A stretch of DNA of 63,237 bases from Sedimenticola sp. (GCA_027068915.1 JAMOLT010000054.1:1-63237), one strand, 5' to 3'; shown: positions 17,468 through 27,421, counted from the first letter of the stretch. Numbers and translations: made by a program. Notes: generated from the sequence alone by a model not told the origin.

Positions 17468-17982
17468 CGAGTGGGAGCATTTAAAAATATGCCCTTGATC
17501 TGATATTTTCCATTAGCTAGATGAACGGTAATGGAGAGAGTAGCCTTTTGCCCGATCTTGCTGTCTGGCGTTAAGCCAATGTCGTAGTCCAATTTGTAAA
17601 GTTTTTTGTCTGTGCTGCTGACAGGGTAGACTCTAGAGAAGAACCCTTCGGTAATAGGGCCAAATATGGTGTATATTTTTTTGAATTCTTCCTTTATGTT
17701 TTCTTTGCCAATACTAGCTACCATTTCTGGATCAAGTAGAATCAATAATTCTTCAAATTTTTTCGTGCTGTATGGTTTTGAGACGGAAAAAAATATCTCC
17801 GTTATAACTGTTTCGTCAAGACCTTGGGGGAAGCTGGGCGTCGGCTGGGTTTTCTGACTTTGGGCAGCCCCCTTCTTGCCACAATTATAATTTGTAGCAT
17901 TGTTTGAAAAATATATCGTTGTGAAGATGTTGGCGAGCAATAGGCCAATGACGGTAAAACGGAACAGGGATAGGCTATTCAT
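17455..17982 (-). CDS. Hypothetical membrane-anchored protein
   Basis: A 175-residue protein I do not recognise. It has one N-terminal membrane helix (about residues 8-26), a polar proline/glutamine-rich linker, and an extracytoplasmic domain that ends in a beta-rich stretch (KATLSITVHLANGKYQIKGIFL). The helix-then-sheet order could fit an NTF2-like fold, but that is not secure. Its ATG overlaps the stop codon of the upstream glycosyltransferase (ATGA), so it belongs to that operon. Confidence 0.6.
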   Translation of the reverse strand: MNSLSLFRFTVIGLLLANIFTTIYFSNNATNYNCGKKGAAQSQKTQPTPSFPQGLDETVITEIFFSVSKPYSTKKFEELLILLDPEMVASIGKENIKEEFKKIYTIFGPITEGFFSRVYPVSSTDKKLYKLDYDIGLTPDSKIGQKATLSITVHLANGKYQIKGIFLNAPTRQKE

Positions 17983-19085
17983 GATGGGTGGCTCTTGCGT
18001 TTGGCGATTAGTTGGGCTATCTTTTTTAAGAAAATTTCAGTGCTGAATGTAGATGCTCTTTTTTGGCAATTTTTTTTCAATTTGTGTGTGTTTTCTGGGC
18101 TAAAGTTGTGAACCGCTTTTGTTATGTCTGCAATGGAAGGTGGGGATGGGATCAATATTCCTGTTACATTGTGAATAACGGTTTCTTTGATGCCCCCTTC
18201 ATTTACAGCAATAACGGGCTTGCCAGCAGCCATTGATTCCACAGGAGACATGCCAAAGTCTTCATTTAGAGGGATATAGATGGTTGCTATACAGCTTCCT
18301 ATCAATTTTCTTAGTTGTTCCTCAGTTGTCCATCTGGTGAAACTGATATTATCATGCTGCTCTGCTAGCCTTTGCAGATACGGCAGCATACGGCCAGATG
18401 AGGATACAATCAGCTTCTTGTCTGGCATTTGCATGAAGGCTTTAACAATGAGGTCTACCCTCTTGTATGGTTCTAGTCTGGCTGTAGAAAGATAGTAGTC
18501 CGATGTTCCAATCCACTGAAATTCTTCTGTTGCTACCGGTGGATAAAGAACACTAGATTGAATAAACAGCAATTTTTGTAGGCGTTGCTGTACATTTTCT
18601 GAATTTGCAAGAACATGGTCCATTTTTTGTATGGCTTGTTCAAAATGTACACGAACGACAGTCCGCAACGCAGACAGCAATGGAATTTGCCAAAGTTTTG
18701 CCTGTTCTAGGTAGTACTGTTTCAAGTCGTAGACAAATCTGGGTGGAGTGTGGCAATAGTAAATTGATAGGGGAGTAGTGGTTTTGAGTGAGGCAGTGAT
18801 ACTGTAAATACCACTGAATATACATACATCATAATTAGCGATAAATTTTGTATGGTATTTGAATAACCAGATCATTTTTAGCGATTCCCAGCCTGTAGTA
18901 TCTGTTGGGCTGCCGAGAGTTTGAATGTCCGATCTGTTTTTGAGTTCAGGAAACAAGTCGTAGTTAATGTAGCCAACAACTAGAGATACGTCATGCTTGG
19001 CTTTTAGCTCTTTTAGGAGCGTAAGAATAACTTTTTCTGCACCGCCTTTGGCGGAAAAGAAATCGTGGAGAATGAGTATTCGCAT
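17979..19085 (-). CDS. Glycosyltransferase family 4
   Basis: A 368-residue GT-B transferase. It opens ILILHDFFSAKGGAEKVIL, the glycine loop of WbaZ/mannosyltransferase-like enzymes. The donor half has YYLSTARLEPYKRVDLIV and the EX7E region EDFGMSPVESMAAGKPVI. The family adds mannose or related sugars to lipid-linked oligosaccharides. GDP-mannose could come from ManC. It is preceded 29 bases upstream by the FkbM methyltransferase gene. Confidence 0.88.
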   Translation of the reverse strand: MRILILHDFFSAKGGAEKVILTLLKELKAKHDVSLVVGYINYDLFPELKNRSDIQTLGSPTDTTGWESLKMIWLFKYHTKFIANYDVCIFSGIYSITASLKTTTPLSIYYCHTPPRFVYDLKQYYLEQAKLWQIPLLSALRTVVRVHFEQAIQKMDHVLANSENVQQRLQKLLFIQSSVLYPPVATEEFQWIGTSDYYLSTARLEPYKRVDLIVKAFMQMPDKKLIVSSSGRMLPYLQRLAEQHDNISFTRWTTEEQLRKLIGSCIATIYIPLNEDFGMSPVESMAAGKPVIAVNEGGIKETVIHNVTGILIPSPPSIADITKAVHNFSPENTHKLKKNCQKRASTFSTEIFLKKIAQLIAKRKSHPS

Positions 19086-19114
19086 TGCTGACGGCCGGAG
19101 AACGAGAAGTCTTA

Positions 19115-19801
19115 TCAGGCCATGCCAGTCATTGCTTTGAATTGCTCAGCACTGGCATAACATTTTTGGGTGCGCAGTGGGCTGTTTTCGGGTACAAAAA
19201 CCAGATCAACCTGCCATAGTGCATCATCCAGTAATCGGTAAAGAGGCTCAAGTATGTCGTATACTACAAACCCTTCCCCCCTCATAAAGTCTATTACATC
19301 ATGAAACTGTATAAATAACGTAGATTCAATGATGATACAGGCTGTGTTTTTCAGCGTTTGTCTGGCGCCTTTCAGCACCGCAATTTCGTGGCCGTCCGTA
19401 TCAATTTTAATCAGATAGGGGCCTTGAGCTTTTGCTTCTGCTACCAAGGTGTCTAGGCGTGCGGCTCGGACGACTCTCACCTCTCGGTTGGGCACCTGCT
19501 TTTCCTGGGTTACGGCGGCATACATGCGGTTGGGAGTAACGCTGAGGTTTACTGCACCGTCCACGTTGGTTACCGCAGTGATGGCATAGTCACAGTGTTG
19601 CAATTTTGTGGCTATCTGCTTTAGGTCTTCTTCATGCTCTTGCACGGGCTCATATAACAGGTGATGCGCGGCTGGAAAGGTTTCATATAGCTCATGAGTG
19701 CCTTTTTGTACGCCTACGTCAATGACCGTGGCTGGTGCAGGGAGCATGTTCTGAACCATCTTCAAAGATGTTTTTTTTGTGATTCTTGTCTGCAGTTCCA
19801 T
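19115..19801 (-). CDS. FkbM family methyltransferase
   Basis: A 228-residue SAM-dependent O-methyltransferase. The SAM loop is VIDVGVQKGTHELYETFP, and the FkbM hallmark is LIKIDTDGHEIAVLKGA near residue 130. Enzymes of this family methylate hydroxyls of sugars in O-antigens and Nod-like glycans. Here it lies inside a leftward glycosyltransferase operon, so a methylated sugar residue is likely. Start ATG at 19801; 80 bases separate it from the upstream transferase gene. Confidence 0.87.
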   Translation of the reverse strand: MELQTRITKKTSLKMVQNMLPAPATVIDVGVQKGTHELYETFPAAHHLLYEPVQEHEEDLKQIATKLQHCDYAITAVTNVDGAVNLSVTPNRMYAAVTQEKQVPNREVRVVRAARLDTLVAEAKAQGPYLIKIDTDGHEIAVLKGARQTLKNTACIIIESTLFIQFHDVIDFMRGEGFVVYDILEPLYRLLDDALWQVDLVFVPENSPLRTQKCYASAEQFKAMTGMA

Positions 19802-19881
19802 GTTGGAATCCTTGGGTTGGCAATCCTGTATTGTAAATCAATATGTGGGAATAACGGGACACATATGTTCGAGATATATGT

Positions 19882-20676
19882 TCATTCCGGGTATTCAACA
19901 GTTTTATTAAAGGTCTTGTTTATCAGTTTCCTGAGTTTTCTTGCGAGATTAAATTTATCCAGCGTCTTGGATGTTCGGTGCAGCCAGAAAAAGAAATTGG
20001 CATAGAATCTGGGGGCAATGTCATTGTCTATGACGGATTGCCGGTACTCTCTCAGGGCTTTGATGGATAATTCGTCACTGATGCCTCCCAGGCGCATGTT
20101 TGACAGTGTGTGTGGTACCTGATGAATACTGGCGTGCATTTTGATCGCCCGGTGTATCCAGTCACTGTCCATGGCCAATTCATAGCTTTCATTGTATGGG
20201 CCGATCATTTCATAGGCGCTTCTTTTTACAAAAGTGGAGGGATGGTATGCCGACATGTAACGCTTCATCGCTTTCAGGTTCGGCTTTTTTATGTACGGTT
20301 TGGAATTTTCCGGATGAATACGACAATTGCCTATGAATATGTCTTTCCCGGGGTGATGTACTGCTGCTTTCCCGATGACTTCAAGGGCGTCCGCTTCCCA
20401 GTAGTCATCGCTGTTAAGGATGGAAATTATATCCCCATGTGCATGCATGATTCCCCGATTGAATGCATTGGCTATTCCGCTGTCTTTGCCGCTTTCCAAA
20501 TAGGAAATATGCTTGTTGTAGTTGTGAACAATATCCAGGGTTGCGTCTTTGGAGCCGCCATCGATGATGATCAACTCCGGTGTCTCTGCCTGGTCAATGA
20601 TGCTGTTGAGGCATTGTTCCAGATGAGCTTCTCCATTTAGAACGGGTACGATGACAGAGAAGGCCGGATTACTCAT
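19882..20676 (-). CDS. Glycosyltransferase family 2
   Basis: A 264-residue GT-A transferase with FSVIVPVLNGEAHLEQCL at the N-terminus, LIIIDGGSKDATLDI for the nucleotide and the DxD-equivalent in ISILNSDDYWEADAL. Its ATG at 20676 overlaps the TGA of the upstream gene (ATGA), so it is coupled to another, related family 2 transferase. The pair probably adds successive sugars. Confidence 0.88.
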   Translation of the reverse strand: MSNPAFSVIVPVLNGEAHLEQCLNSIIDQAETPELIIIDGGSKDATLDIVHNYNKHISYLESGKDSGIANAFNRGIMHAHGDIISILNSDDYWEADALEVIGKAAVHHPGKDIFIGNCRIHPENSKPYIKKPNLKAMKRYMSAYHPSTFVKRSAYEMIGPYNESYELAMDSDWIHRAIKMHASIHQVPHTLSNMRLGGISDELSIKALREYRQSVIDNDIAPRFYANFFFWLHRTSKTLDKFNLARKLRKLINKTFNKTVEYPE

Positions 20677-21506
20677 TTGCTTGCAACAGCTATTCGTCGG
20701 GACAGTCGTTTGTGTCCGGTCAGACGGCTTATGGTGAAAGCCAGTCGGCCAAGTTGCAGCACCAGTTGGCCATAAATGTTGCCGATTATCCGGTCATACC
20801 AGTGTGTATGTATTCCGTATCTGCTCTTTATAGCGAGAATTTCCTGATTGCCGACGGTTTCGTACAAGGTATTGGTCTTTGAATCAGGGTGATCTCGAAA
20901 ACAGGCCAGATAGCGATGCGTGTGTTTGAATGTGCCAGCATTCATCATGCGTACGAAGAGGTCATAATCCATGGCGAATTGTAAATCAGGATCTATTGAT
21001 CCAGCGTCTTCCATCAATGTTTTTCTCCAGAAACAGGTTTCCTGGGGAATATAATCCCATCGTCGATGGCAATAGTTCGAGTGAAAGGGGATCACCCAGT
21101 TGTTAACAGGATTGCCTGACGGGTCGATGAATACGCGATTGCTGTATATGGCGTCTACATGTTCGTGTTTTTCAAAATACTTTTTTACGAATGAGAATGT
21201 TCCAGGTAAAAGCATATCATCGGAGTTCAGGTATGCAAGGATGTCGCCTGCCGCCATTGCAAACCCTTTGTGAAGAGCGTCTGCTTGTCCGTTGTCCGCT
21301 TCTACAACCAGGATGTCGATATCCTTGGAATACTGCTTCAGCAAATCTATTGTGCCATCGGTGGATTCTCCGTCAATAACGATGAGCTGATCCGAGTCTG
21401 TTTTTTGCATCAACACGGAATTGATACAGGCTGATATCCACTGATGCTGATTCAAGGAAGGGATGATGATGCTGATAGAAGGGGGTATTGGCGAGCGCTG
21501 ACACAT
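20673..21506 (-). CDS. Glycosyltransferase family 2
   Basis: A 277-residue GT-A transferase. Motifs are SIIIPSLNQHQWISACI, QLIVIDGESTDGTIDLL and ILAYLNSDDMLLPG. It shares layout with the downstream transferase at 19882-20676, which suggests an old duplication. The stop codon overlaps that gene's start. It lies 2 bases after the stop of a sulfotransferase gene, so sulfation and glycosylation genes are co-transcribed here. Confidence 0.88.
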   Translation of the reverse strand: MCQRSPIPPSISIIIPSLNQHQWISACINSVLMQKTDSDQLIVIDGESTDGTIDLLKQYSKDIDILVVEADNGQADALHKGFAMAAGDILAYLNSDDMLLPGTFSFVKKYFEKHEHVDAIYSNRVFIDPSGNPVNNWVIPFHSNYCHRRWDYIPQETCFWRKTLMEDAGSIDPDLQFAMDYDLFVRMMNAGTFKHTHRYLACFRDHPDSKTNTLYETVGNQEILAIKSRYGIHTHWYDRIIGNIYGQLVLQLGRLAFTISRLTGHKRLSRRIAVASK

Positions 21507-21508
21507 GG

Positions 21509-22237
21509 TTAGTTGCTGGTGGTAGCTTGCATCTTTTCAATCAACTTGTCGTATTGCTTGTACAGCTGGTTGCACCAACCTTCTTCAAAAAGACTCATGT
21601 AGGTCTTGTATCTTCCTGACACACCGATATTGTATTCCCGAATGTTCCCTCGATTTTTCAAATAGTGGGACACGATGGAGAAGCTGTTTGTACCCAGTTG
21701 CAGGTATTGTTCAATGGCAATTGCAACATCATAGGGAGCTCCGGCTATTTCTTCAAAATCGAGGTTCAAGGTATCCTCGTTACGTATCCATTCAGCATTG
21801 GTGTTTGCAAGATGGGCCAGGATCATGATTGCAGAAGGAAAGGAAGGTATATTGAACCGCCGGTATTTCTCATCCACTGTCAGCCTTTCCTTGAGTCCGG
21901 AGTCCCACAGGCTGACTGCGGCATCTCTGGGGTCTCGGTAGGAATTGATGACCTTGATCTTTTTTTGACGCAGCAATTCTGCTGCCTCGGGGCAGCAAGG
22001 GTCATGTGTCTTGACGACAATCAATTGAGAGTCGGGAATGTCTCGCACCCATTGGGAAAGCTTGTCCGGAGGAACAGAAACGAAGTGTGGATGAGGTTTA
22101 TAGGGAACGAACTGGTCGGGGACAAATTGCTTGCGCAGTGCATCCTGGTTGAAACCCGCAGCTTCTGCCAGCTTCTCTGTTATCTGGAACAAAAAGCTGC
22201 TTCCGGATTTTGCGAGCCCATTACAGAAAACAATCAC
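21509..22237 (-). CDS. Sulfotransferase domain protein
   Basis: A 242-residue sulfotransferase-like protein. The PAPS loop is GLAKSGSSFLFQ (residues 7-18) and the 3'-phosphate motif INSYRDPRDAAVSLWDSG (97-114). It differs from the neighbouring sulfotransferase in length and sequence. The start is a GTG at 22237, 14 bases after the previous stop; no better ATG exists near the PAPS loop. It is in a leftward operon of glycosyltransferases. Acceptor unknown. Confidence 0.83.
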   Translation of the reverse strand: MIVFCNGLAKSGSSFLFQITEKLAEAAGFNQDALRKQFVPDQFVPYKPHPHFVSVPPDKLSQWVRDIPDSQLIVVKTHDPCCPEAAELLRQKKIKVINSYRDPRDAAVSLWDSGLKERLTVDEKYRRFNIPSFPSAIMILAHLANTNAEWIRNEDTLNLDFEEIAGAPYDVAIAIEQYLQLGTNSFSIVSHYLKNRGNIREYNIGVSGRYKTYMSLFEEGWCNQLYKQYDKLIEKMQATTSN

Positions 22238-22251
22238 GTTACACTCGTTTG

Positions 22252-23082
22252 TCAGGAATAGTGGAAATAGTCGAGAAAGGGTGCCAAGGAGTTATCCAGG
22301 GACTTGATGGTATCGGGTGACAAATGTTTTTTGTAGTTGCCAGGGGTAACCTGTCGAACATGTTTGCCGGGGTTTTCTTTTCTGGGTCTGAGATCGTGCT
22401 TTCTGGCAATCTTTCTGGCATGTTTCAGGACGGTTTTTTCTGGGTAGCTGTCGAGCACGCCAAAAAAGTCCAGCATGGATAACAGCCAGTTTTCCTTGTC
22501 GAAAATGATATTCTCATAACGGAAGACTTTTGTGTTTGGGAGCGACAACAAGTGATCCCTGTATCCGGTAAACAGATTCTCGTAGTGGGCAGCATATTTG
22601 ATGGCGAAATCATTTATGTGTTGTTCTTCTGCATTTCTCCGCCTGTCTGCCATGTCCTTTTTTTCACTTCCCTGTTGCCGGGGGGTAGGGTGGCTGTGCC
22701 TGTGGGAAAAATATAGTGACGTAAGCATATCCCGAGGATCCCGGACGAGCAGTATCTTTTTTGGGGTATCGAGGTCCACGTCCATGCCAAGGGGAAAAAC
22801 ATGTCTGAAGCCCAGGTAAGCATACCCAACAGGTTTTAGCGCTCTTGCCAGGTCTGGGCTGATTACTCCGGTGCTGATGCCATTGAGCCATGCGCTGGCA
22901 TGAGGGTTGACGGCAGGAATGGAGAGCTTGCTGCATATGTCGATGAGCATTTTTTCCATGAGGCTACTGCCCGCCTTGTGCATGGAAAATGCATAGAAGC
23001 TATTGAGCTTGGCTGGTTCTGGCAGTATCAGCGAAAACTGTTCGCCGTTGGTGCATGAGATTGCCATGGTGATATCAGGCAT
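22252..23082 (-). CDS. Sulfotransferase (paralogue of the gene at 16649-17467)
   Basis: A 276-residue sulfotransferase with PAPS loop FSMHKAGSSLMEKM (residues 32-45) and 3'-phosphate motif LLVRDPRDMLTSLYFS (111-126). The C-terminal HVRQVTPGNYKKHL block is shared with the rightward paralogue at 16649-17467. The ATG at 23082 overlaps the end of the upstream 697-residue glycosyltransferase by 8 bases. Confidence 0.87.
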   Translation of the reverse strand: MPDITMAISCTNGEQFSLILPEPAKLNSFYAFSMHKAGSSLMEKMLIDICSKLSIPAVNPHASAWLNGISTGVISPDLARALKPVGYAYLGFRHVFPLGMDVDLDTPKKILLVRDPRDMLTSLYFSHRHSHPTPRQQGSEKKDMADRRRNAEEQHINDFAIKYAAHYENLFTGYRDHLLSLPNTKVFRYENIIFDKENWLLSMLDFFGVLDSYPEKTVLKHARKIARKHDLRPRKENPGKHVRQVTPGNYKKHLSPDTIKSLDNSLAPFLDYFHYS

Positions 23083-25168
23083 CAGGTGCAGAATCCAGTT
23101 TCAGGAAGCGGCTCATGGCTTTGAATAGCAGATTCCATGTTTTCAGCAGCCAGGGTCGTCGATGCAAAAGGTTTGTCATGTAATTGTGGATTGAAAAATT
23201 TGATGGTGTTTCTTCAACAAGGATCTGGCTGGCATCGTTGGTGCACATATCGCGGGCAATGCGATAGCGTTCATTGCTGGACATTGCGCCTGTTAAAAAA
23301 GCCCTTTGCTGCTCGCTGGAGAAGAATGTGTCTGGATCCTTGTAGGTAAGATAAAAACTGGCGGGCTCAGGGTAAGTGTCGAGATCACCGATCAAGCCCA
23401 AGGGCATGTGGTGGCGGCATGTATATTTGGGCACAAAGGCTGGCAGTCGTTGTGTATGAAGATAAGCGGTTGCCAGAAGGATGAATGGATAGTAGGAGTC
23501 CAGCAGGGGCAGCAGTGACATGCTGTTCCAGTATTGGGCTATCATTTTGGAGTTGAACAGGAAAGAGGAGAAGTTTATCCGCGTCTTATCCCAGTGTAGA
23601 AGTTCATGCAGTTTTATCGGTGGTATGGCGGATATGCTGTAGCGCAGGTAGTAGGAGTCTGTAAATGGAGCATCAAAGCATTCATTGCTGATGTAGGTGC
23701 TTGCCTGAACCACCGGGTTGCCGCTATCCAGGCTTTCGAGAACAAGGTTGGCCAGATGATCGTGATGCCAGTAGGTTTGTGGATCCCACAGGGCAAAGAA
23801 GGTGCGGTCGGTGATTTCACTGAATGCAGCCCTGAATAATGTACCGGCAGGGTGTTCTGATGGATCAAGGGTTGCGAAGACGACAGATTCGATTTCAGGG
23901 TACTCTTCCCGAAGTCCATTTATTGTTTCTTCAATCTGGGGGGAGATTACCAATACTGCGGTAACTCTAGCCCGTCTTTGCAGTTTGATGTTTTCAAGAA
24001 AATATCTGCAGCTATCAATTGCGTATTCTTCGTTTTCTTCAGTACACAGGTAGAAGGCAGCGACCTTGTGATCCTGAACTTTTGCGAACTGAATATCATG
24101 TATCTCGTAATATGATCCATAATGAGATAGCAGGCTTTGCAGTTCTGCATCTAATGAAAACCTGTTTTTGAATATTTCGTGAGCGGACCCTGCTTTTTGT
24201 TGGGCAAGTTCTTGATTGGCCTTGATCCACTCTGTTTGTTTCAGAATATTGTTTACCGTGCCTTGGGTGTCTTCTTCATAATCGAAGTAGAGCACGCTGT
24301 CCCCGAACTCTCTTTCGATAAAGGGGTTTCTGTCGGTAATGATGAGGCAGCGTGCGGCACATGCCTGGAAAATCCGGGTTGAAACCACTGCGGAATCACG
24401 ATGGGCGTCAGAAGACAATACCAGTGCGACACCATATTCATGGCAGGTTCTTACAATGCTATCTCCGGCATCGAAGGGTAATTCTCCTTTGTAGTTTTGG
24501 AACCCTTCCCACAGGTTGATCCCATGCTGCTCCCGAATGCCATAAAAAACAAAATCACCAGTAGCATCTAGGGATTCCAGTAGGCCCTCGTGCCGAACTT
24601 TGGCGTTGGACTCGGGGAATTTTTCACGGGTGATTTTTTCCCAGTTTGCGCCAATGTAGAAAACTCTAAAGGAGCTCAAATCAACAGGCAGCAGGTCTTC
24701 AAAAATCTGGCAGCTGGTGTGAAGCTTCAATTCATCCATCCTGGGAGCCCAGCGGGTTTCCCCAAACTGGGCATATTGAAATTCATCCAACTGATTGGAG
24801 GATGCGGAGAGCATGTGGTCGTGGGAAAGCAAGGAATTTCTCACGAATTCGATCTCTCCCCGGGATAGGGGCTCTCCGCTACTCGGGTCGAAAACCAGGT
24901 ATTTGATGGGGTTCCAGTTGACCACATAGGAAAATGTATCGATAAGTTTCGGGTTCAGGTAGTGCAGGTACAGGACGAAGTGCAATTGCCGAGGATCAAG
25001 CTGGCAGTCTTCGATGTGATCGCCGGTTATCAGATCCAGTTTTTTCCCAGCTGGGTCAAGAACGGAGACCTCATGTCCCCAGCGGCTGAGGAGGAGTCCG
25101 ATTCGCTGAATGAGGTCGAGCTCGGAGTTTTTTGATCCCGGCCAGTTGTGTATCAGCCCAATGTGCAT
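23075..25168 (-). CDS. Large glycosyltransferase, CgeB-like N-terminal half
   Basis: A 697-residue protein with two apparent modules. Residues 1-370 look like a GT-B transferase of the CgeB / Glyco_trans_1_2 type: HIGLIHNWPGSKNSE at the start, FRVFYIGANWEKI near 160 and VALVLSSDAHRDSAVVSTRI with QACAARCLIITDRNPF as the donor side. Residues 380-640 resemble a degenerate GT-A domain, with VAAFYLCTEENEEYAIDSC and FFALWDPQTYWHHDH near 465. The WDPQ replaces the usual DxD, so this half may be inactive or use another metal site. It lies between fcl and a sulfotransferase gene. Specificity unknown. Confidence 0.7.
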   Translation of the reverse strand: MHIGLIHNWPGSKNSELDLIQRIGLLLSRWGHEVSVLDPAGKKLDLITGDHIEDCQLDPRQLHFVLYLHYLNPKLIDTFSYVVNWNPIKYLVFDPSSGEPLSRGEIEFVRNSLLSHDHMLSASSNQLDEFQYAQFGETRWAPRMDELKLHTSCQIFEDLLPVDLSSFRVFYIGANWEKITREKFPESNAKVRHEGLLESLDATGDFVFYGIREQHGINLWEGFQNYKGELPFDAGDSIVRTCHEYGVALVLSSDAHRDSAVVSTRIFQACAARCLIITDRNPFIEREFGDSVLYFDYEEDTQGTVNNILKQTEWIKANQELAQQKAGSAHEIFKNRFSLDAELQSLLSHYGSYYEIHDIQFAKVQDHKVAAFYLCTEENEEYAIDSCRYFLENIKLQRRARVTAVLVISPQIEETINGLREEYPEIESVVFATLDPSEHPAGTLFRAAFSEITDRTFFALWDPQTYWHHDHLANLVLESLDSGNPVVQASTYISNECFDAPFTDSYYLRYSISAIPPIKLHELLHWDKTRINFSSFLFNSKMIAQYWNSMSLLPLLDSYYPFILLATAYLHTQRLPAFVPKYTCRHHMPLGLIGDLDTYPEPASFYLTYKDPDTFFSSEQQRAFLTGAMSSNERYRIARDMCTNDASQILVEETPSNFSIHNYMTNLLHRRPWLLKTWNLLFKAMSRFLKLDSAPDA

Positions 25169-25195
25169 GCTTGGTGTCCTGTGGGTGATGGATAG

Positions 25196-26164
25196 TTATT
25201 TTCTGATTTCCATGCGATGTTCTAGGAACCAGTTATATGTGGATTTCAGGCCATCTTCTAGGCAAATGTTTGCTTGCCAGCCTAAATTATGGAGCCGGGA
25301 AACATCTAGAAGCTTGCGGGGAGCCCCGTCTGGCTTGCTGGTATCGAATACAATACTGCCCTCATATCCGGTGATCTTTCCTACAAGAGTGGCCAGTTCC
25401 CGGATGGATATGTCTTGGCCGGTTCCAATATTGATGTGAGAAAGCATTGGTCGAGTGTGTTTGTCATACAAGGATTGTTCGAGATTCATGATGTGGATGC
25501 AGGCGCTAGCCATGTCATCCACATGGAGAAATTCCCGCATGGGCCTGCCGCTGCCCCACACCACGACTTCTGCTAAGCCTTGTTGTTTTGCTTCGTGAAA
25601 CTTCCAAATCAGTGCCGGAACAACATGGCTGTTCTCCAGGTCAAAGTTGTCTCCAGGCCCGTACAGGTTTGTCGGCATCACGCTGCGAAAATGGGTGCCA
25701 TACTGACGGTTGTATGATTCGCAAAGTTTGATACCAGAGATTTTCGCCATGGCATAGGGTTCATTTGTTGGCTCCAAGGGGCCAGTCAGCAGAGCGTCTT
25801 CCTGCATGGGTTGCGGTGCTTTCCTGGGGTAGATGCAGGAGCTGCCAAGAAAAAGCAGCTTTTCCACACCGAACTGATAGGCCGAATCAATGACATTCAA
25901 CTGGATAGACAGATTTTCCCTGATAAAATCTGCTGGATAGCTATTATTGGCATGAATCCCCCCGACTTTGGCCGCAGCCAGGTAAACCTGATCAGGTTTT
26001 TCTTCGGCAAAAAAATTCTGCACAGCTTGCTGGTTAGTTAAATCGAGCTCCGCATGGGTGTGGAGGATTAGTTGAGTGCCAGGTATTTGCTCCAAATGTC
26101 TGCGCAGGGCGGACCCAACCAGTCCCCGGTGTCCGGCCACATATACGCGCTGTACTTTACTCAT
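25196..26164 (-). CDS. fcl: GDP-L-fucose synthase
   Basis: Short-chain dehydrogenase that epimerises and reduces GDP-4-keto-6-deoxymannose to GDP-L-fucose. The 322-residue length fits WcaG/Fcl. The NADP site is [12 protein letters not shown], catalytic Ser lies in [10 protein letters not shown], and the YxxxK pair in [10 protein letters not shown]. The [12 protein letters not shown] segment is diagnostic. I chose the ATG at 26164; it overlaps the gmd stop by 8 bases, while an upstream in-frame codon at 26191 adds nine unlikely residues. With gmd it forms the usual fucose module. Confidence 0.95.
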   Translation of the reverse strand: MSKVQRVYVAGHRGLVGSALRRHLEQIPGTQLILHTHAELDLTNQQAVQNFFAEEKPDQVYLAAAKVGGIHANNSYPADFIRENLSIQLNVIDSAYQFGVEKLLFLGSSCIYPRKAPQPMQEDALLTGPLEPTNEPYAMAKISGIKLCESYNRQYGTHFRSVMPTNLYGPGDNFDLENSHVVPALIWKFHEAKQQGLAEVVVWGSGRPMREFLHVDDMASACIHIMNLEQSLYDKHTRPMLSHINIGTGQDISIRELATLVGKITGYEGSIVFDTSKPDGAPRKLLDVSRLHNLGWQANICLEDGLKSTYNWFLEHRMEIRK

Positions 26165-27242
26165 GATAATTGTAGGTGCGGTATCCAGCATTTTTCAGCA
26201 GGTGATCCCGTTCTGCGATAGCCAGATCTTCTCTGACCATTTCTTCCACCAGCTGGTCAAAACTGATCCTGGGGCTCCAGCCCAGCTCTTTTTTTGCTTT
26301 ACTGGCATCCCCCAGTAGGGTTTCTACTTCTGTTGGTCGAAAGTAGCGGGGATCCACAGAAATGATGGTTTTACCTGTGTTGGTATCGATGCCGATTTCG
26401 TCTGTTCCCGTTCCTTCCCAGCGAATATTGATGCCCAGAAAAGATGCTGATTTTTCCACAAACTCGCGTACGGAATGCTGTTCTCCTGTAGCGATGCAGT
26501 AGTCATCGGGATGGTCTTGTTGCAGCAGTAGCCATTGAGCTTCTACATAGTCTTTGGCGTGCCCCCAGTCACGTTTTGCATCTATGTTTCCCAGATACAG
26601 CAGATTTTGGGTGCCTAGCTTGATGCGAGCCAGAGCCCGGGTGATTTTCCTCGTGACAAAGGTTTCTCCCCGCACCGGGGATTCGTGGTTGAATAGGATG
26701 CCGTTACAGGCATACATTCCATAGGCTTCACGGTAGTTAACAGTGATCCAGTATGCATAGAGCTTGGCTGCTGCATAGGGTGATCTGGGATAGAACGGTG
26801 TTTTCTCGTTCTGGGGAGATTCCTGTATTCTTCCGTACAACTCTGAAGTCGAAGCTTGGTAGAAACGGGTTTTTTCCGTCAGTTCCAGTATGCGGATCGC
26901 TTCTAATATTCGCAATGTACCCATTGCATCCGAGTTGGCTGTGTATTCAGGCGACTCGAATGATACGGCAACATGGCTTTGGGCCGCCAGATTGTATATT
27001 TCGTCAGGCTGAATTTGCTGGATGATGCGTATAAGGCTGGAAGAATCGGTCAGATCGCCATAGTGTAGTATAAATCGTTGATTTTTCTCATGTGGGTCTT
27101 GGTAAAGGTGATCGATCCGGTCGGTATTGAACGAAGAAGACCGGCGCTTCAGTCCATGTACCTGATATTCTTTATTCAACAGGAGCTCCGCCAGATAAGC
27201 GCCGTCCTGGCCAGTAACGCCTGTGATCAATGCCTTTTTCAT
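26157..27242 (-). CDS. gmd: GDP-mannose 4,6-dehydratase
   Basis: First committed enzyme from GDP-mannose towards GDP-fucose, 361 residues. The NADP-binding loop is [16 protein letters not shown]. The family motifs [25 protein letters not shown] (catalytic Thr/Ser) and [13 protein letters not shown] (YxxxK) are all present, as is [16 protein letters not shown]. It is the first gene of the leftward 17.4-27.2 kb unit. GDP-mannose would come from ManC. Confidence 0.96.
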   Translation of the reverse strand: MKKALITGVTGQDGAYLAELLLNKEYQVHGLKRRSSSFNTDRIDHLYQDPHEKNQRFILHYGDLTDSSSLIRIIQQIQPDEIYNLAAQSHVAVSFESPEYTANSDAMGTLRILEAIRILELTEKTRFYQASTSELYGRIQESPQNEKTPFYPRSPYAAAKLYAYWITVNYREAYGMYACNGILFNHESPVRGETFVTRKITRALARIKLGTQNLLYLGNIDAKRDWGHAKDYVEAQWLLLQQDHPDDYCIATGEQHSVREFVEKSASFLGINIRWEGTGTDEIGIDTNTGKTIISVDPRYFRPTEVETLLGDASKAKKELGWSPRISFDQLVEEMVREDLAIAERDHLLKNAGYRTYNYHE

Positions 27243-27421
27243 TCAGTCTATGCCTTCTTGAGTTTACTAACCGCCCTATATTACTGGATTCTTGGTTTAC
27301 AAGCACTTCCGAAAGCGAAGAAGAGGCAGTTTGGTTTGGGTTTTATGCGGCATATGTGCGAACATATGGGGTTAGTTAGCCCAATGAGCGGGCAGCTGAT
27401 TCATCATCAAACATACTTAAT

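Noticed and set aside
27354-27373. CATATG-TGCGAA-CATATG palindrome upstream of tviB
   Set aside because: Six-base arms are short enough to be chance, and nothing else marks it as an operator.
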